The notes under the pieces: generated by a model
The model's database searches: none
What the model was told of the DNA's origin: nothing
The model's input: the letters and a program-made list of their open reading frames with translations, nothing else
Assembly (NCBI GenBank): GCA_002320815.1
Contig: DCLA01000002.1
Span: 103,795-167,794, forward strand
Direction of reading: 5' to 3'
DNA: 64,000 nucleotides
Source of the DNA: Myxococcales bacterium UBA1660
Lineage (GTDB): Bacteria > Myxococcota_A > Polyangia > Polyangiales > Houyiibacteriaceae
Shown: positions 63,769 through 64,000 of the stretch, one piece after another
Numbering within the stretch: the first letter of the stretch is position 1
Layout of the letters: each line of letters begins with the position of its first letter
Made by a program: the position numbers and the translations under genes

Positions 63769-64000
63769 TCAGAGGATCTCGAGGAGCTCGACGTCGAAGA
63801 CGAGCATGCCCTGGGGCGCACCGGGGCGACCGCCGTAGGCGAGGTCCTCGGGGATCCAGAAGCGCCGCTTCTCGCCGACGACCATGAGCTGCACCCCCTC
63901 GGTCCAGCCGGCGATGACGCCGCCGAGGGGGAAGGTCGCCGGGCGACCGCGGGTGACCGAGCTGTCGAACATCTCACCGTCGGTGGTCCAGCCGGTGTAG
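63769..64000 (-). CDS. FKBP-type peptidyl-prolyl isomerase, C-terminal part
   Basis: The frame enters from the right edge, so the start is missing. About 76 residues are visible: YTGWTTDGEMFDSSVTRG, then PLGGVIAGWTEGVQLMVVGE, then RFWIPEDLAYGGR and GMLVFDVELLEIL. These are the core FKBP strands with the active-site Tyr, Asp, Trp and Phe. FKBPs isomerise X-Pro bonds in folding. The internal Met at 63972 is not the start, since the conserved YTGW stretch lies before it. Confidence 0.9.
   Translation of the reverse strand, partial: YTGWTTDGEMFDSSVTRGRPATFPLGGVIAGWTEGVQLMVVGEKRRFWIPEDLAYGGRPGAPQGMLVFDVELLEIL

Overview
The window is a very GC-rich (about 70 percent by eye), densely packed bacterial chromosome segment. 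It has many GTG starts, ATGA/GTGA stop-start overlaps, secreted lipoproteins with Asp-Ala-Gly-Pro rich linkers, a membrane-tethered Ser/Thr kinase, an ECF sigma/FecR pair and an enormous TPR-like protein. This style fits a myxobacterium-like deltaproteobacterium (Myxococcota, perhaps a Polyangia/Sandaracinus-type lineage); that placement is inferred from style and not from a marker-gene tree. I saw no rRNA, tRNA, CRISPR array, prophage or intact insertion sequence.

Layout. 1-4.3 kb: the end of a tandem pair of membrane histidine kinases, a small exported protein, hisS and a small lipoprotein. 4.4-9.1 kb: a MoxR ATPase/CoxE-type VWA pair, two tandem paralogous exported proteins and a lipoprotein resembling a degenerate phosphoesterase. 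9.2-12.7 kb: DUF177-fabG-acpP-fabF-rpiB plus a four-cysteine miniprotein; rpmF, plsX, fabH and fabD are not present. 12.7-19.1 kb: a membrane-anchored Ser/Thr kinase, moaC, two lipoproteins (one an alpha/beta-hydrolase) and HMG-CoA lyase. 19.1-20.5 kb: a glycine-rich RRM protein and a b561-like membrane protein. 20.7-32.0 kb: one gene of 11.25 kb encoding a 3749-residue solenoid protein with about 45 modules.

32.0-42.5 kb: a class IV aminotransferase, a 47-residue basic protein, a peptidase-MA-type metalloprotease with a partner, cystathionine beta-synthase, an L-malyl-CoA/beta-methylmalyl-CoA lyase followed by a CitE-like lyase, a tandem glutaredoxin/GST-N-like protein, an MscS channel, a lipid kinase and a GSP26-like flavin protein. 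43-47.5 kb: a PQ-loop membrane protein divergent from an NhaR-like LysR regulator, which overlaps a VTT-amidoligase fusion gene, which overlaps a class I glutamine-amidotransferase-like hydrolase and then an Arg/Gly-rich lipoprotein. 47.5-53.9 kb: a lipoprotein, pssA, and an ECF sigma/FecR-TPR anti-sigma/outer-membrane-like protein/propeller lipoprotein run. 53.9-64 kb: a DUF1624-type acyltransferase, hrpB, a ferritin-like di-iron protein with a cysteine-rich lipoprotein and LysR regulator, ettA, a Met-rich-tailed lipoprotein, an M48 peptidase and a partial FKBP.

The most interesting parts are the membrane-fused amidoligase system (43.5-47.4 kb), the giant repeat protein with a hairpin just before its ribosome-binding site (20.7-32 kb), and the ferritin-like/cysteine-rich lipoprotein pair with a LysR-type dyad (57.9-60.1 kb). 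Convergent gene ends are mostly marked by clear inverted repeats, which supports the gene calls.
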